This document shows positions 52,348 to 60,923 of a stretch of DNA of 64,000 nt, piece after piece. Position 1 is the stretch's first letter; every line of letters starts with the position of its first letter. A program made the position numbers and the translations under genes. The notes under the pieces are model-generated. The model did no database searches. It saw nothing but the letters and a program-made list of their open reading frames with translations, and was not told where the DNA came from. The stretch is from Myroides fluvii (GTDB lineage Bacteria > Bacteroidota > Bacteroidia > Flavobacteriales > Flavobacteriaceae): the NCBI RefSeq assembly GCF_009792295.1, contig NZ_CP039934.1:3120501-3184500 (forward strand), written 5' to 3'.

Positions 52348-52394
52348 GGACATAAAAAATGTAGTAATTTTAGGCTTTTAAGTACACGTTTAGT

Positions 52395-52949
52395 ATGCAT
52401 ATTGAATTTAGATCAAAAGAAAGCGTAACGGCTAGTCAATGGACAGGCGGACAGACCAGAGCATATACCATTTATCCTCAAGAAGCTGTTTATGGCGATC
52501 GAAATTTTGCCTTTCGAATCAGCAGTGCTACCATTGAAACGATTCCCTCCGAATTTACCAAATTTGAAGGCTATCACCGCTATTTAGCCATGCTGGATGG
52601 CAAGCTCCAATTGACCATCAATGGAGTGGATAAACAGTATGAAAATCACGAGCTATTTGCTTTTAAATCAACGGATACCATTACTTCTTATACGCAAGGG
52701 ACTGATTTTAATTTGATGTTGAGAGATGACATTGTCGATGAGGTAGTTGCTGTGCGTGATCAACCCTTTCAAACCCATCAACCGTTTATTATGCTATTTG
52801 CATTAGCGAAGGGAGAAGTTGGGATTAATACCCAATCTTTTGAAGTACAACCTTGGGATTGTATCATGATTACCAATGAGGAAGGTCTGCTAGTGGAAGT
52901 ACAATTGGATCAACAGACCCTTGTAGGTTATTGGTCGATCCCAAAATAA
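52395..52949 (+). CDS. HutD/Ves family cupin-like protein
   Basis: 184 residues. HutD/Ves family: WTGGQTRAYTIYPQEAVYGDRNFAFRISSATIETIPSEFTKFEGYHRYLAMLDGKLQLTINGV fits the bicupin start, ending LVGYWSIPK. HutD is linked to histidine use in Pseudomonas; no hut genes are here, so the role is open. First of a compact block with the SUKH-HEAT and KptA genes. Confidence 0.8.
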   Translation: MHIEFRSKESVTASQWTGGQTRAYTIYPQEAVYGDRNFAFRISSATIETIPSEFTKFEGYHRYLAMLDGKLQLTINGVDKQYENHELFAFKSTDTITSYTQGTDFNLMLRDDIVDEVVAVRDQPFQTHQPFIMLFALAKGEVGINTQSFEVQPWDCIMITNEEGLLVEVQLDQQTLVGYWSIPK

Positions 52950-52953
52950 AATA

Positions 52954-52972
52954 AAGGAGGAGAAGAAAAGTG
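52954..52972 (+). promoter_or_regulatory. strong Shine-Dalgarno and GTG start
   Basis: AAGGAGG (52954-52960) lies 9 nt before GTG 52970. Such sequences are rare in Bacteroidota, and this one decides the start of the SUKH-HEAT gene. Confidence 0.6.
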
Positions 52973-54316
52973 GAGATACAACTAAGTAGAATCAAAGAGA
53001 AATTAACTGGCATCCAAAAATACGATAAAGGTCTTGTTGTATTTGGAGCTGATTCCCATGGCTATCAAGTAGGTGCCTGTGTGAGTATAGAGGAAGTTGC
53101 TGTTTTGGAACAAAAGTACAATATTCAATTACCCGAAGCTTATGTTGCATTTGTGACTCAAATCGGAAATGGCAATTCAAATGAAAATGCATATAGGGAG
53201 AGTGCGGCTGGACCTTATTACGGGATTTATCCGTTAGGAGGAGGATTAGAAGATTTAAGCATGGAAGATGGGGAACAATTCCTGTCTTATCCTTGTTTAT
53301 TAGATCCAGATATGTGTAATGATGTTTGGAATAGACGAGTAAAAGAATACAATAACACACAACAAACAAGAGCAGACTATCTTAAGCATACTGCTGCTTT
53401 ATTTGGTGGATTATTGCCAATTGGAACACAAGGAGATGCCGCTATAACTTGCTTGGTTTTGAATGGAAAACACAAGGGGAGAATCGTTTACCTCCATGAT
53501 ACTTATTTGTCCGATTTTGCACATGAATCGAATCTCTTAGCTTGGTATGAACGTTGGTTGGACGAGCTTATATCAGGGGAATTAGTCAGGGATGGTGGTG
53601 AAGATTTTGGCTATGCTTTAGGAGGATCGAATGAGTCACTTTGGCTTGCTTATCAGGAAAGTAGAACAGAAAAAGGACAGCTCCTTTATCTGCGTACTTT
53701 GTTAACAAGAAGTACGGTTAGTAAAGAAATCTTAGATGAGATAGTAGAAGCGATTCCAAAGACAGCTAATCAAGTAAAGTTGAGTTTAATTTCAATTGTA
53801 GCAGCAAAAAAATTCCATGTGGCTATTCCTTTTTTGGAAGAACAGATCGAAGACAATTTGTTGTTTGTGTTGCAGCATATTCACTGGTATGCTGAGGATA
53901 AAGCGTATTGGTTGCCCATGCTGGAATATTATAAAGATAAGATTGATGAAATAGAAACGTATCGTTTTTATACCTATATAGCGGCAAAGGCTACACCTGA
54001 CTTTGGTAATTTAGTACTTTCTAAACTTACTTCACCCTTGGTTACTATGCGACAGCAAACTATTTTCATTTTGGGGAAATTGGAAAATAGACAAGCCTAT
54101 GCATCCTATTTCATTACTGCATTAGAAGACGAAGATTACTATGTAGTACTCTATAGTATACAAGCACTTAAAGGAGTAAAGGATGAACGATTGCCACAAG
54201 CGTATGCAGTAGTGTATCAAAAGTATAAAAATAGAGCGGAGGATTATTATATCATAGAGAATCTAAAACATCGTTTAGAGGAGATGCAGCTAACACTAGA
54301 AGATTTACAAGCCTAA
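52970..54316 (+). CDS. SMI1/KNR4 (SUKH) domain protein with HEAT-like repeats
   Basis: 448 residues, GTG start preceded by AAGGAGG. Residues about 25-205 form a SUKH domain (VSIEEVAVLEQKYNIQLPEAYVAFVTQIGNG ... GIYPLGGG ... GLLPIGTQGDAAITCLVLNGKHKGRIVYLHD). The C-terminal half is helical with HEAT-like repeats (RQQTIFILGKLENRQAYASYFITALEDEDYYVVLYSIQALKGVKDERL). SUKH proteins are often immunity proteins against polymorphic toxins, but many are free-standing. No toxin gene is adjacent. Its TAA directly abuts the ATG of kptA. Confidence 0.85.
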   Translation: MEIQLSRIKEKLTGIQKYDKGLVVFGADSHGYQVGACVSIEEVAVLEQKYNIQLPEAYVAFVTQIGNGNSNENAYRESAAGPYYGIYPLGGGLEDLSMEDGEQFLSYPCLLDPDMCNDVWNRRVKEYNNTQQTRADYLKHTAALFGGLLPIGTQGDAAITCLVLNGKHKGRIVYLHDTYLSDFAHESNLLAWYERWLDELISGELVRDGGEDFGYALGGSNESLWLAYQESRTEKGQLLYLRTLLTRSTVSKEILDEIVEAIPKTANQVKLSLISIVAAKKFHVAIPFLEEQIEDNLLFVLQHIHWYAEDKAYWLPMLEYYKDKIDEIETYRFYTYIAAKATPDFGNLVLSKLTSPLVTMRQQTIFILGKLENRQAYASYFITALEDEDYYVVLYSIQALKGVKDERLPQAYAVVYQKYKNRAEDYYIIENLKHRLEEMQLTLEDLQA

Positions 54317-54859
54317 ATGGAAGAAGCAAGAAAGAAAAGTATAGGAAAGTTTTTGTCTTTAATTTTACGACATGAACCCAGTAACATAGGTATTCAGTTG
54401 GATGCCAACGGTTGGGCAGATATTGACGAATTAATTCAAAAATGTGGAAAACATCGCGTTTCTTTTACCCGAAGTGAATTGGATGAGGTTGTAGCGACAA
54501 ACAATAAGAAAAGATATTCATTTAACGAGGACCAAACAAAAATACGCGCCAATCAAGGACATTCAATTGTGGTGGATTTGGAGTTTTCTCCCGAAGATCC
54601 TCCATTGTTTTTATATCATGGAACAGCCAATCGTTTTTTATCGTCTATTTACAGGGAAGGCATCAAAAAAATGAGTCGCCAACACGTGCATTTGAGTCGA
54701 GATAAAGCAACAGCAACAGCCGTAGGTTCCCGTCATGGTAGCGTAATAGTCCTAACTATTTTAGCTGGAAAAATGAAGGAAGATGGTTTGCTGTTTTATT
54801 GTTCCGCTAATGGCGTTTGGTTAACCGATTATATTGATCCAAAGTATATTTCTAAATAG
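54317..54859 (+). CDS. kptA: RNA 2'-phosphotransferase (Tpt1/KptA)
   Basis: 180 residues. Transfers an RNA 2'-phosphate to NAD+, giving ADP-ribose 1'',2''-cyclic phosphate. Family motifs: FLSLILRHEP (Arg18-His19), IRANQGHS (second conserved Arg), FLYHGTANRF and MSRQHVHLS (third Arg), which supply the catalytic Arg-His-Arg-Arg set. Bacteria usually lack the tRNA-splicing pathway that needs this enzyme, so the natural substrate is unknown. Co-translated with the SUKH-HEAT gene (0-nt gap). Confidence 0.93.
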   Translation: MEEARKKSIGKFLSLILRHEPSNIGIQLDANGWADIDELIQKCGKHRVSFTRSELDEVVATNNKKRYSFNEDQTKIRANQGHSIVVDLEFSPEDPPLFLYHGTANRFLSSIYREGIKKMSRQHVHLSRDKATATAVGSRHGSVIVLTILAGKMKEDGLLFYCSANGVWLTDYIDPKYISK

Positions 54860-55366
54860 GGTAGAATAGTAATTAGTTGACTGTCAACTGTCACCCACCA
54901 CCACCACCCAGTATCACCCTGAAAATAAAAAATTCATTCAACTTTTGTCCTCCTGACGAAGAAAGAAAAAGGGTCGCATCTGTTGCGTCCATCCAGTTGA
55001 GGGGGAGTGGTAGGTAGGAGTAACAAGCGTTGAGCAACAGATGCGACATATCTCACCAAGTTATTATTTTGTTTTGGAGTTCGATGAATATCTCTCACCT
55101 ATTTTATATTTATTTTAGTGTTCGATGAATCTTCACTACGTTTCGATTTCTCCTGCGTCGAGGAGACATAGTGGGGAGTAGGAGTAACAAGAGAGCAAAA
55201 AACAAAAAGCAAAAAAGCAATAACCAGCGTTAATAAAAAGAGCATGAGTTTATCCGTTATAATATTCATGTTATAGGATATTTTACCAGATAATTTTCTA
55301 ACTTTACCATTCAGTCTTTTTAACTCATTGGCTTTATCTTTGAGCCTTTTAATTCAGCGATTAAGT
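54860..55366. repeat. intergenic repeat region left of the XRE gene
   Basis: About 500 bases without a gene. Contains an 80-bp element (54947-55027) related to 55861-55928, a 13-bp inverted repeat GTCGCATCTGTTG (54973-54985) / CAACAGATGCGAC (55035-55047), a duplicated GTTCGATGAAT, and a 40-bp element (55151-55191) repeated at 55783-55822. GTAGGAGTAACAAG occurs at 55014, 55178 and 55809. TAACTTTA (55299-55306) may be a -7 box for the XRE gene. Confidence 0.6.
55151..55191 (+). repeat. 40-bp direct repeat left of the XRE gene
   Basis: Pattern TyCTGCGTyGAGGArACATAG followed within 10 nt by GTAGGAGTAACAAG; matches 55783-55822 on the other side of the gene with a few substitutions. Confidence 0.65.
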
Positions 55367-55762
55367 ATGGAACATGCAGTACACCAAGGAAGAAATGTAA
55401 AGCGTTTTAGAGAAATGCTTGGAATCAAACAAGAAGTTCTTGCCTTTGATTTAGGGGAAGATTGGAATCAAAAGAAGATCTCTTTACTAGAACAGAAAGA
55501 AGTAATTGATCATTCCCTCTTACAACAGATTTCAAAAGTGTTGAAAATACCCGTTGAAGCAATTGAGAATTTTGATGAACAACAAGCGATTAATATTATA
55601 TCTAGTACATTCAATGATATTAATTATAATCCTATTTTTAATAATAGTCCTATTGATAAAATTGTTCAGCTACACGAAGAAAAGATTGCGTTGTATGAGC
55701 GTATGCTGAAAGAAAAAGACGACATGATGAACCGCTTGGAAAAGTTGATTCAAAATAAATAG
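55367..55762 (+). CDS. XRE family HTH regulator
   Basis: 131 residues from ATG 55367 (MEHAVHQGRNVKRF); the frame opens at a TTG at 55328 but the extension looks non-coding. HTH: GRNVKRFREMLGIKQEVLAFDLGEDWNQKKISLLEQKEVIDHSLLQQISKVLKIPVEAIENF. The C-terminus (VQLHEEKIALYERMLKEKDDMMNRLEKLIQN) is a likely coiled coil for dimerisation. Common small Bacteroidota regulator; target unknown. Flanked on both sides by related repeats. Confidence 0.85.
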   Translation: MEHAVHQGRNVKRFREMLGIKQEVLAFDLGEDWNQKKISLLEQKEVIDHSLLQQISKVLKIPVEAIENFDEQQAINIISSTFNDINYNPIFNNSPIDKIVQLHEEKIALYERMLKEKDDMMNRLEKLIQNK

Positions 55763-56084
55763 TATTTTTTTGTTTGGCCTCTTCTGCGTTGAGGAAACAT
55801 AGCGATGGGTAGGAGTAACAAGGGAGTAACTGTCAACCGTAAACTGTCAACCCCCAGTATGTCCTGAGGTCACGAAGGAGAAGGGTCGCATCCGCTGCGT
55901 CCACCTGCTGAGGGTAGCGGTAAGGGAGTTTTGTCTACACAACGTACAACACGCCAAAATCCTAAAAGCTATCAGTAATCAACTATGAGGGGTTGGTTGA
56001 TTTTTCAGAAAGAAGATCATTCGTTCTTTTTACGAAGAAACTCCACAAAAAAGCAAACGACAAAAAGACGAAAAAGCAATTTTA
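55763..56084. repeat. intergenic repeat region right of the XRE gene
   Basis: Contains the second 40-bp element (55783-55822), tandem CTGTCAACCGTAAACTGTCAAC motifs around 55830-55851, and the second copy of the longer element (55861-55928). The rest shows no supported gene; a 74-codon plus-strand frame starting at 55993 is rejected. Confidence 0.55.
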
Positions 56085-56402
56085 TCACTTCAAAATAAAA
56101 ATAAGAAAATACGTAATAATCAGTGATTTAAAAGATAAGAAAGCGAAGGAATCTACCGATAGTTTTCGGTTTATAACGCTGAATCCTAGTGCAATGGGTA
56201 AAACATATAGCGCATAATACATGGGAGTATACAGTTCATTGTACACCCAGGCAGCCCATTCACCCGTGTGAGAACCCGTGAGATAAGACGCCCGTACAAT
56301 CCAAAGCATGAGGTGAATAAAGCAAAGGACAAAAATCGAAATATCAGCCGTTTTTGCCCATTTTATCCGCGTTTTAGTTGAGTTTAGGTCTGTTTGCTCC
56401 AT
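56085..56402 (-). CDS. small membrane protein
   Basis: 105 residues, three hydrophobic segments: ADISIFVLCFIHLMLWIV, ELYTPMYYALYVLPIALGF and FAFLSFKSLIITYFLIFILK. Not recognised. Its start overlaps the end of the M28 peptidase gene by 29 bases on the same strand, suggesting co-transcription. The opposite-strand frame here is a shadow. Confidence 0.55.
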   Translation of the reverse strand: MEQTDLNSTKTRIKWAKTADISIFVLCFIHLMLWIVRASYLTGSHTGEWAAWVYNELYTPMYYALYVLPIALGFSVINRKLSVDSFAFLSFKSLIITYFLIFILK

Positions 56403-57396
56403 TGGCTAATTTCCAAGCAGTTTCAAATATAAATTGGGTTCTTTTGGTTAGAATTGGAAAGTCGATTTTATCAAACGTATCCGATGGCAAATGGTAATCG
56501 TCATGGGTGCCATTGTAAAAGAATATCGCAGGGATATTGTTTTTTGCAAAATTGTAATGATCCGAACGATAGTAGATACGCTGAGGATCCTTGTCATCGT
56601 TAAATGTATAATCCAGGACTAAATTAACCGATTCCTGATTTGCTTTTTCGGCTGTATCGTGTAAGTCTTGACTTAATTTATCCGATCCCACTAAAAAAAT
56701 ATAATCGCCTGTAGTAGGATGTTCCGCACTGCGTCTTCCAATCATGTCTATGTTTAAATTGGCGATGGTTTGAGACAAAGGAATCGGCGGGTTTTCCGTG
56801 TAAAACTTAGAACCAAATAAACCAAATTCTTCTCCAGTTAAATGTAAAAAAAGAATGGAGCGTTTCGGGCGAATCCCTTCTTTTGCTAAAGATTGAAATA
56901 CACGAGCAATTTCCATAACCGCTGAGGTACCCGAACCGTTATCATCAGCGCCATAGTAAATTTTGTTTAATAAGATACCCATATGATCATAATGGGCCGA
57001 TAGTACCAATACTTCTTCTGGTTTTTCACTTCCTTCCATATACGCCCAAACGTTTTCACTGTCTTTTAGCTTCATTTGCCAGTTGGTCATAAAAGAAGCG
57101 GGAATCGGTTGAAAATAACTTGTGGTATGCGGAGGCGTTCCTATGCCTAATTGGGTATAGTAATTCGCCAGATACGCTGCCGCTTTTCTTTGTCCAGGTT
57201 CTCCCGTGCGACGCCCTTCTAGACTATCCGCCGTTAAGATCAATAAACTCTTTTGAATAGAATCGGAAGAAATGCGGGTGAAATAAGCCTCTTTCGCTTC
57301 TATAGGTGTGTTTTGCACCACCGTTTGTGGAGATTGACATTGAAATAATCCCAAACTCAATAGGCTAACGAAAGATAAAATACTATATTTTTTCAT
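56374..57396 (-). CDS. M28 family zinc peptidase lipoprotein
   Basis: 340 residues. Lipoprotein signal ending FQC (Cys20). Zinc-ligand and catalytic motifs in order: VLSAHYDHMG (His, Asp), GADDNGSGTSAVME (bridging Asp), HLTGEEFGLFGS (catalytic Glu-Glu), NLNIDMIGR (Asp) and YYRSDHYNFA (His). Exported aminopeptidase or dipeptidase, probably in the periplasm or on the surface. Followed by the small membrane protein. Confidence 0.93.
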   Translation of the reverse strand: MKKYSILSFVSLLSLGLFQCQSPQTVVQNTPIEAKEAYFTRISSDSIQKSLLILTADSLEGRRTGEPGQRKAAAYLANYYTQLGIGTPPHTTSYFQPIPASFMTNWQMKLKDSENVWAYMEGSEKPEEVLVLSAHYDHMGILLNKIYYGADDNGSGTSAVMEIARVFQSLAKEGIRPKRSILFLHLTGEEFGLFGSKFYTENPPIPLSQTIANLNIDMIGRRSAEHPTTGDYIFLVGSDKLSQDLHDTAEKANQESVNLVLDYTFNDDKDPQRIYYRSDHYNFAKNNIPAIFFYNGTHDDYHLPSDTFDKIDFPILTKRTQFIFETAWKLANGANRPKLN

Positions 57397-57507
57397 AGGG
57401 TGTCAAATAGAATTAGTAGTTGATAACTCGCAATCAAAAGTACTACTTATTTTTCGTTGTATGAACATGCTCACCCATTCCCTTGGTTTTTTAAAGGCTA
57501 CTTCCGA

Positions 57508-57537
57508 TTGTCTTTTTTATTAGTTATCTTATATTTG
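57508..57537 (+). promoter_or_regulatory. promoter of the SDR gene
   Basis: TTG at 57508-57510, 19 nt, TATATTTG at 57530-57537: a full match to the Bacteroidota consensus. The ATG is 20 nt downstream. Confidence 0.65.
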
Positions 57538-57557
57538 TTGGAAACAAAGAAATAACC

Positions 57558-58367
57558 ATGACGAAAGTAGTTTTTATTACAGGTGGATCTTCTGGTATTG
57601 GGAAGTCAATAGGAGAGTTTTTACATGCAAAAGGATTTAAAGTGTACGGAACAAGTAGAAATCCAGCTGGCGTAACGATGTCCATATTTCCTTTGGTACA
57701 ACTTGATGTTCGCGATGAAGCAAGTATTGCGGAGGCTGTGCGAACTGTAGTAGAGAAAGAAGGGCGCATTGATATTCTAATTAACAATGCGGGTGTTGGC
57801 ATTACAGGAGCCATTGAAGAAGTGCCTACAGCGGAGATTTTGAATAATTTTCAAACCAATGTATTTGGACCTATTGCCGTTATGAAAGCTGTTTTACCAA
57901 CGATGCGTCAGCAAAAAAAAGGACTGATTATCAATGTTACCTCAATTGCTGGTTATATGGGATTGCCTTTTCGCGGTTATTATTCCTCTTCAAAAGGAGC
58001 GTTGGAATTAATTACGGAGTCCTTGCGTATGGAAGTAAAAACCTTTGGTGTAGAAGTAACGAATGTAGCACCTGGGGATTTTGCAACTAATATTGCTGCA
58101 GGACGCTACCATGCTCCAGTTGTTGATTGTTCTCCTTATGAAGAAATGTACAAAATGTCCTTGGATATGATGAATGAGCATGTCAATAGTGGAGGAGATC
58201 CGCGTGAAATGGCTGAAGCTATTTTTAAAATAATCCAAACACCAAAACCAAAAGTACGCTACGTTGTAGGGGCACCGATGCAGAAATTTTCCCTGTTTTT
58301 GAAAAAGATTCTTCCTGGTAAAGCGTATGAAAGGCTTTTAATGAACCATTATAAAATTAAAGGATAA
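57558..58367 (+). CDS. short-chain dehydrogenase/reductase
   Basis: 269 residues, classical SDR. Cofactor motif TGGSSGIG (8-15), NNAGVG (76-81), catalytic Ser129 (VTSIAG) and YSSSK (Tyr142-Lys146). The C-terminus (VVGAPMQKFSLFLKKILPGKAYERLLMNHYKI) is basic and may be membrane-associated. NADP preference and substrate cannot be decided. Own promoter. Confidence 0.92.
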   Translation: MTKVVFITGGSSGIGKSIGEFLHAKGFKVYGTSRNPAGVTMSIFPLVQLDVRDEASIAEAVRTVVEKEGRIDILINNAGVGITGAIEEVPTAEILNNFQTNVFGPIAVMKAVLPTMRQQKKGLIINVTSIAGYMGLPFRGYYSSSKGALELITESLRMEVKTFGVEVTNVAPGDFATNIAAGRYHAPVVDCSPYEEMYKMSLDMMNEHVNSGGDPREMAEAIFKIIQTPKPKVRYVVGAPMQKFSLFLKKILPGKAYERLLMNHYKIKG

Positions 58368-58406
58368 AAAAGAGCAGGGGGATGCCTAAAACGGAAATTT
58401 AAATTG

Positions 58407-58414
58407 TATTTTTG
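58407..58414 (+). promoter_or_regulatory. -7 promoter box of the transaldolase gene
   Basis: TATTTTTG fits TAnnTTTG and lies 33 nt before ATG 58448. It spans the alternative upstream start (58412), which is therefore rejected. No clear -33 TTG. Confidence 0.5.
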
Positions 58415-58447
58415 GCACACAACATAACAAATTTTAAGTTTAAAATT

Positions 58448-59104
58448 ATGAAGTTTTTTATTGACACCGCTAACTTAGATCAAATCAAGGAAGCAGAAGC
58501 GTTGGGGGTATTAGATGGAGTGACTACAAATCCTTCACTAATGGCTAAAGAAGGAATTACAGGTGCGGCAAACATCTTAAATCACTACAAAGCAATTTGC
58601 AATATTGTAGAAGGAGATGTAAGTGCTGAAGTAATTTCAATCGATTACGAAGGAATGATTAAGGAAGGAGAGGAGCTTGCGGCTTTACATCCACAAATCG
58701 TTGTTAAATTGCCAATGACGAAAGAAGGCGTAATGGCTTGTAAATACTTTTCGTCTAAAGGAATTAAAACCAACGTTACTTTGGTATTCTCTGCTGGACA
58801 AGCTTTATTAGCTGCAAAAGCAGGAGCAACCTATGTTTCTCCTTTTATTGGACGTTTGGATGATATTTCTACTGATGGATTAGTCCTAATCGAAGAGATT
58901 CGTCAAATTTACGATAACTACGGATTTGAAACACAAATCTTAGCAGCGTCAGTTCGTCATACCATGCATATTGTTAACTGTGCTAAATTAGGTGCAGACG
59001 TAATGACAGGACCTTTATCAGCTATTTTAGGGTTACTAAAACACCCATTAACTGATAACGGATTAGCGCAATTCTTAGCGGATTACGCAAAAGGTAATCA
59101 ATAA
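58448..59104 (+). CDS. transaldolase / fructose-6-phosphate aldolase family protein
   Basis: 218 residues from ATG 58448 ([16 protein letters not shown]), the usual length and start of the small TalC/FSA subfamily. Motifs: [23 protein letters not shown] with the Schiff-base Lys87, [32 protein letters not shown], and [10 protein letters not shown]. Cytoplasmic; pentose phosphate pathway transaldolase is the likeliest role. Strong terminator downstream. Confidence 0.93.
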   Translation: MKFFIDTANLDQIKEAEALGVLDGVTTNPSLMAKEGITGAANILNHYKAICNIVEGDVSAEVISIDYEGMIKEGEELAALHPQIVVKLPMTKEGVMACKYFSSKGIKTNVTLVFSAGQALLAAKAGATYVSPFIGRLDDISTDGLVLIEEIRQIYDNYGFETQILAASVRHTMHIVNCAKLGADVMTGPLSAILGLLKHPLTDNGLAQFLADYAKGNQ

Positions 59105-59143
59105 CCTTTTTTAATACAAAACTTATTTACAAACATACAAACT

Positions 59144-59177
59144 AAAAAAAGCCAACCCGAAAAGGTTGGCTTTTTTT
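59144..59177 (+). terminator. rho-independent terminator of the transaldolase gene
   Basis: AAAAAAAGCCAACC (59144-59157) and GGTTGGCTTTTTTT (59164-59177) with a CGAAAA loop. Confidence 0.94.
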
Positions 59178-59181
59178 GTAT

Positions 59182-59328
59182 GTTGTTCGTTGTTTGTTGT
59201 TTGTTGTTTGTTGTTTGTGCGTTGTGAACTATCGATTAAAGAAAATATTTCCTTAAATCAGAAAAATTCACCGTTAACTGTTCACCGTTCACCGTTAACT
59301 GATTACTGTTCACCGTTAACTGTCAACC
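59182..59328. repeat. about 145-bp direct repeat, copy 1
   Basis: GTTGTTCGTTGTTTG... (a GTTGTTT tandem run), a unique middle identical to copy 2 over 62 bases (59217-59278 equals 59532-59593), and a tail of CACCGTTAACTG-type repeats ending GTCAACC. One GTTGTTT unit longer than copy 2. Confidence 0.85.
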
Positions 59329-59350
59329 GTTAACCGTTCACCGTATCCTC

Positions 59351-59494
59351 TCATTTCTTACCATTCAAAAACAAGAATCCAATAAGAATGAAACCAATTC
59401 CCGTAATAAGAGGAGGTTGCATATTGGATTTAACTCCTAGGAAAATCATATAGATTCCCAGTAAAATGATTGCTATAGCTAAAATACGTTGCAT
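59351..59494 (-). CDS. 47-aa two-helix membrane protein
   Basis: Found by reading the minus strand between the two repeat copies. 47 residues: ATG at 59494, TGA at 59351-59353. Two hydrophobic helices, ILAIAIILLGIYMIFLGV (4-21) and LITGIGFILIGFLFL (29-43), joined by KSNMQPP, and a basic end NGKK. The coherent two-helix plan argues for a real gene. Function unknown. It is the only coding content between the direct repeats. Confidence 0.65.
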   Translation of the reverse strand: MQRILAIAIILLGIYMIFLGVKSNMQPPLITGIGFILIGFLFLNGKK

Positions 59495-59503
59495 AGGTTG
59501 TGC

Positions 59504-59643
59504 GTTGTTCGTTGTTTGTTGTTTGTTGTTTGTGCGTTGTGAACTATCGATTAAAGAAAATATTTCCTTAAATCAGAAAAATTCACCGTTAACCGTTCAC
59601 CGTTAACTGTTAACTGATTACTGTTCACCGTTAACTGTCAACC
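59504..59643. repeat. about 140-bp direct repeat, copy 2
   Basis: Same as 59182-59328 with one fewer GTTGTTT unit and small changes in the GTTAACTG tail. Confidence 0.85.
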
Positions 59644-59658
59644 AATCCCTGTTAACTG

Positions 59659-60864
59659 TTAAGAAATAAAGGTCAAAAATATATTTAAAATCAACGCATT
59701 GATAATATCTATAAAAAACGCACCTACAAGTGGAATAATTAAAAACGCCTTATAGGAAGGGCCAAATCGATTGGTAACCGCTTGAATGTTAGCAACTGCT
59801 GTTGCTGTAGCTCCTAATCCAAATCCACAGTGTCCGGCACTGAGTACAATCGCATCATAATCTTTCCCCATCAAACGATACGTAACATAAGCCGCAAAAA
59901 AGAGCATCAGGATAACTTGAATCAATAGAATAAATAAAATAGGTAAGGCCAAATCTACAATTAGCCACAGTTTTAACGACATCAAGGCACAAGCTAAAAA
60001 GATAGATAATCCGGTGTTTCCAACAACGTCGATATTTCTACTGTGTACTTTGTATTTAAAAATATACGTTAAGCTATTTCGAATAAGTAATCCAATGAAT
60101 AAACACCAAACAAAGGTGGGTAATTTGAACGAAAACTGAGCATTCCAATCCGCTAACCATTGTCCCAATACCAAGCAAATAGCTGTCATCGTTACGGTGT
60201 GCATCATGGTGGTGTAACTAATCGGAGAGAAATTTTTAGATTTGGTAATATCTTGCTCTTCTTCCTGTTTTTCAATCGCATCAGGATCAGCCTCTTTGTA
60301 GTTGTTTTTCTTGAGTAATCGATAGGCTAAAGGCCCTCCAATTGATCCTCCGAAAATAAGCCCAAAAGTAGCACAAGCCATGCCAATTTCTTTGGCTCCC
60401 AAAAGAGGATTGCCACTCACGGCAAAATCATCTGCCCAAGCACCTGCTGTTCCATGCCCCCCTGTAAGGGTAATCGATCCCGCTATTAAACCAAATCTCA
60501 AATCGAGATTGAGGACTTTTGCTAGAATTACACCTAAAGAGTTTTGGCAAATAATAAATATTGCTGCTATGACAAGAAAAATAACAAGAGATTTTCCCCC
60601 TTGAAGTAATTTAGAAAAATCCGCATTTAATCCAATAGAAGAGAAGAACACGAGCATCATGCTTTGTTGAATGGCCTCATTGAAAGTAAAATCTGTTCCT
60701 AAAAAGGAATGAGCTCCCCAAGTAAATAGAGCAACTAAAAAACCGCCAACTACGGGTTCTGGAATATTATACTTTTGTAGCCAATTGACTTTTGATACAA
60801 TAAAATGGCCTAATAAAAGGACCAAACAAGCTAACATTAAGGTTTCGTAAATTCCAAAATCCAT
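59659..60864 (-). CDS. gltS: sodium/glutamate symporter
   Basis: 401 residues from ATG 60864 (MDFGIYETLMLACLVLLLGHF); the longer frame to 60924 would run through the -7 box and is rejected. GltS (ESS) family, two inverted five-helix repeats: NIPEPVVGGFLVAL, IGLNADFSKLLQGG, ITLTGGHGTAGAWADDF (first pore loop) and SAGHCGFGLGATATAVANIQAVTNRFGPSYKAFL (second, with the GxGxTAxAxANxxA signature). Imports L-glutamate with Na+. Confidence 0.93.
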   Translation of the reverse strand: MDFGIYETLMLACLVLLLGHFIVSKVNWLQKYNIPEPVVGGFLVALFTWGAHSFLGTDFTFNEAIQQSMMLVFFSSIGLNADFSKLLQGGKSLVIFLVIAAIFIICQNSLGVILAKVLNLDLRFGLIAGSITLTGGHGTAGAWADDFAVSGNPLLGAKEIGMACATFGLIFGGSIGGPLAYRLLKKNNYKEADPDAIEKQEEEQDITKSKNFSPISYTTMMHTVTMTAICLVLGQWLADWNAQFSFKLPTFVWCLFIGLLIRNSLTYIFKYKVHSRNIDVVGNTGLSIFLACALMSLKLWLIVDLALPILFILLIQVILMLFFAAYVTYRLMGKDYDAIVLSAGHCGFGLGATATAVANIQAVTNRFGPSYKAFLIIPLVGAFFIDIINALILNIFLTFIS

Positions 60865-60923
60865 ATTGAATATTTTAAAGTTTTTTCCTCCTGTTGGTAA
60901 GGGAAACAGGGTTACTCGAAGCA

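Noticed and set aside
54860..55366. Insertion sequence in the repeat-rich intergenic region
   Set aside because: No transposase frame, no paired terminal repeats with target duplication; only dispersed direct and one inverted repeat.
55993..56217. 74-codon plus-strand frame in the repeat region
   Set aside because: Lys-rich, no family character, and it overlaps the better supported minus-strand membrane protein at 56085-56402.
59182..59643. Possible CRISPR-like array from repeated GTTAACTGTTCACC and GTTGTTT motifs
   Set aside because: Units are short, imperfect and directly tandem, with no regular unique spacers and no cas genes.
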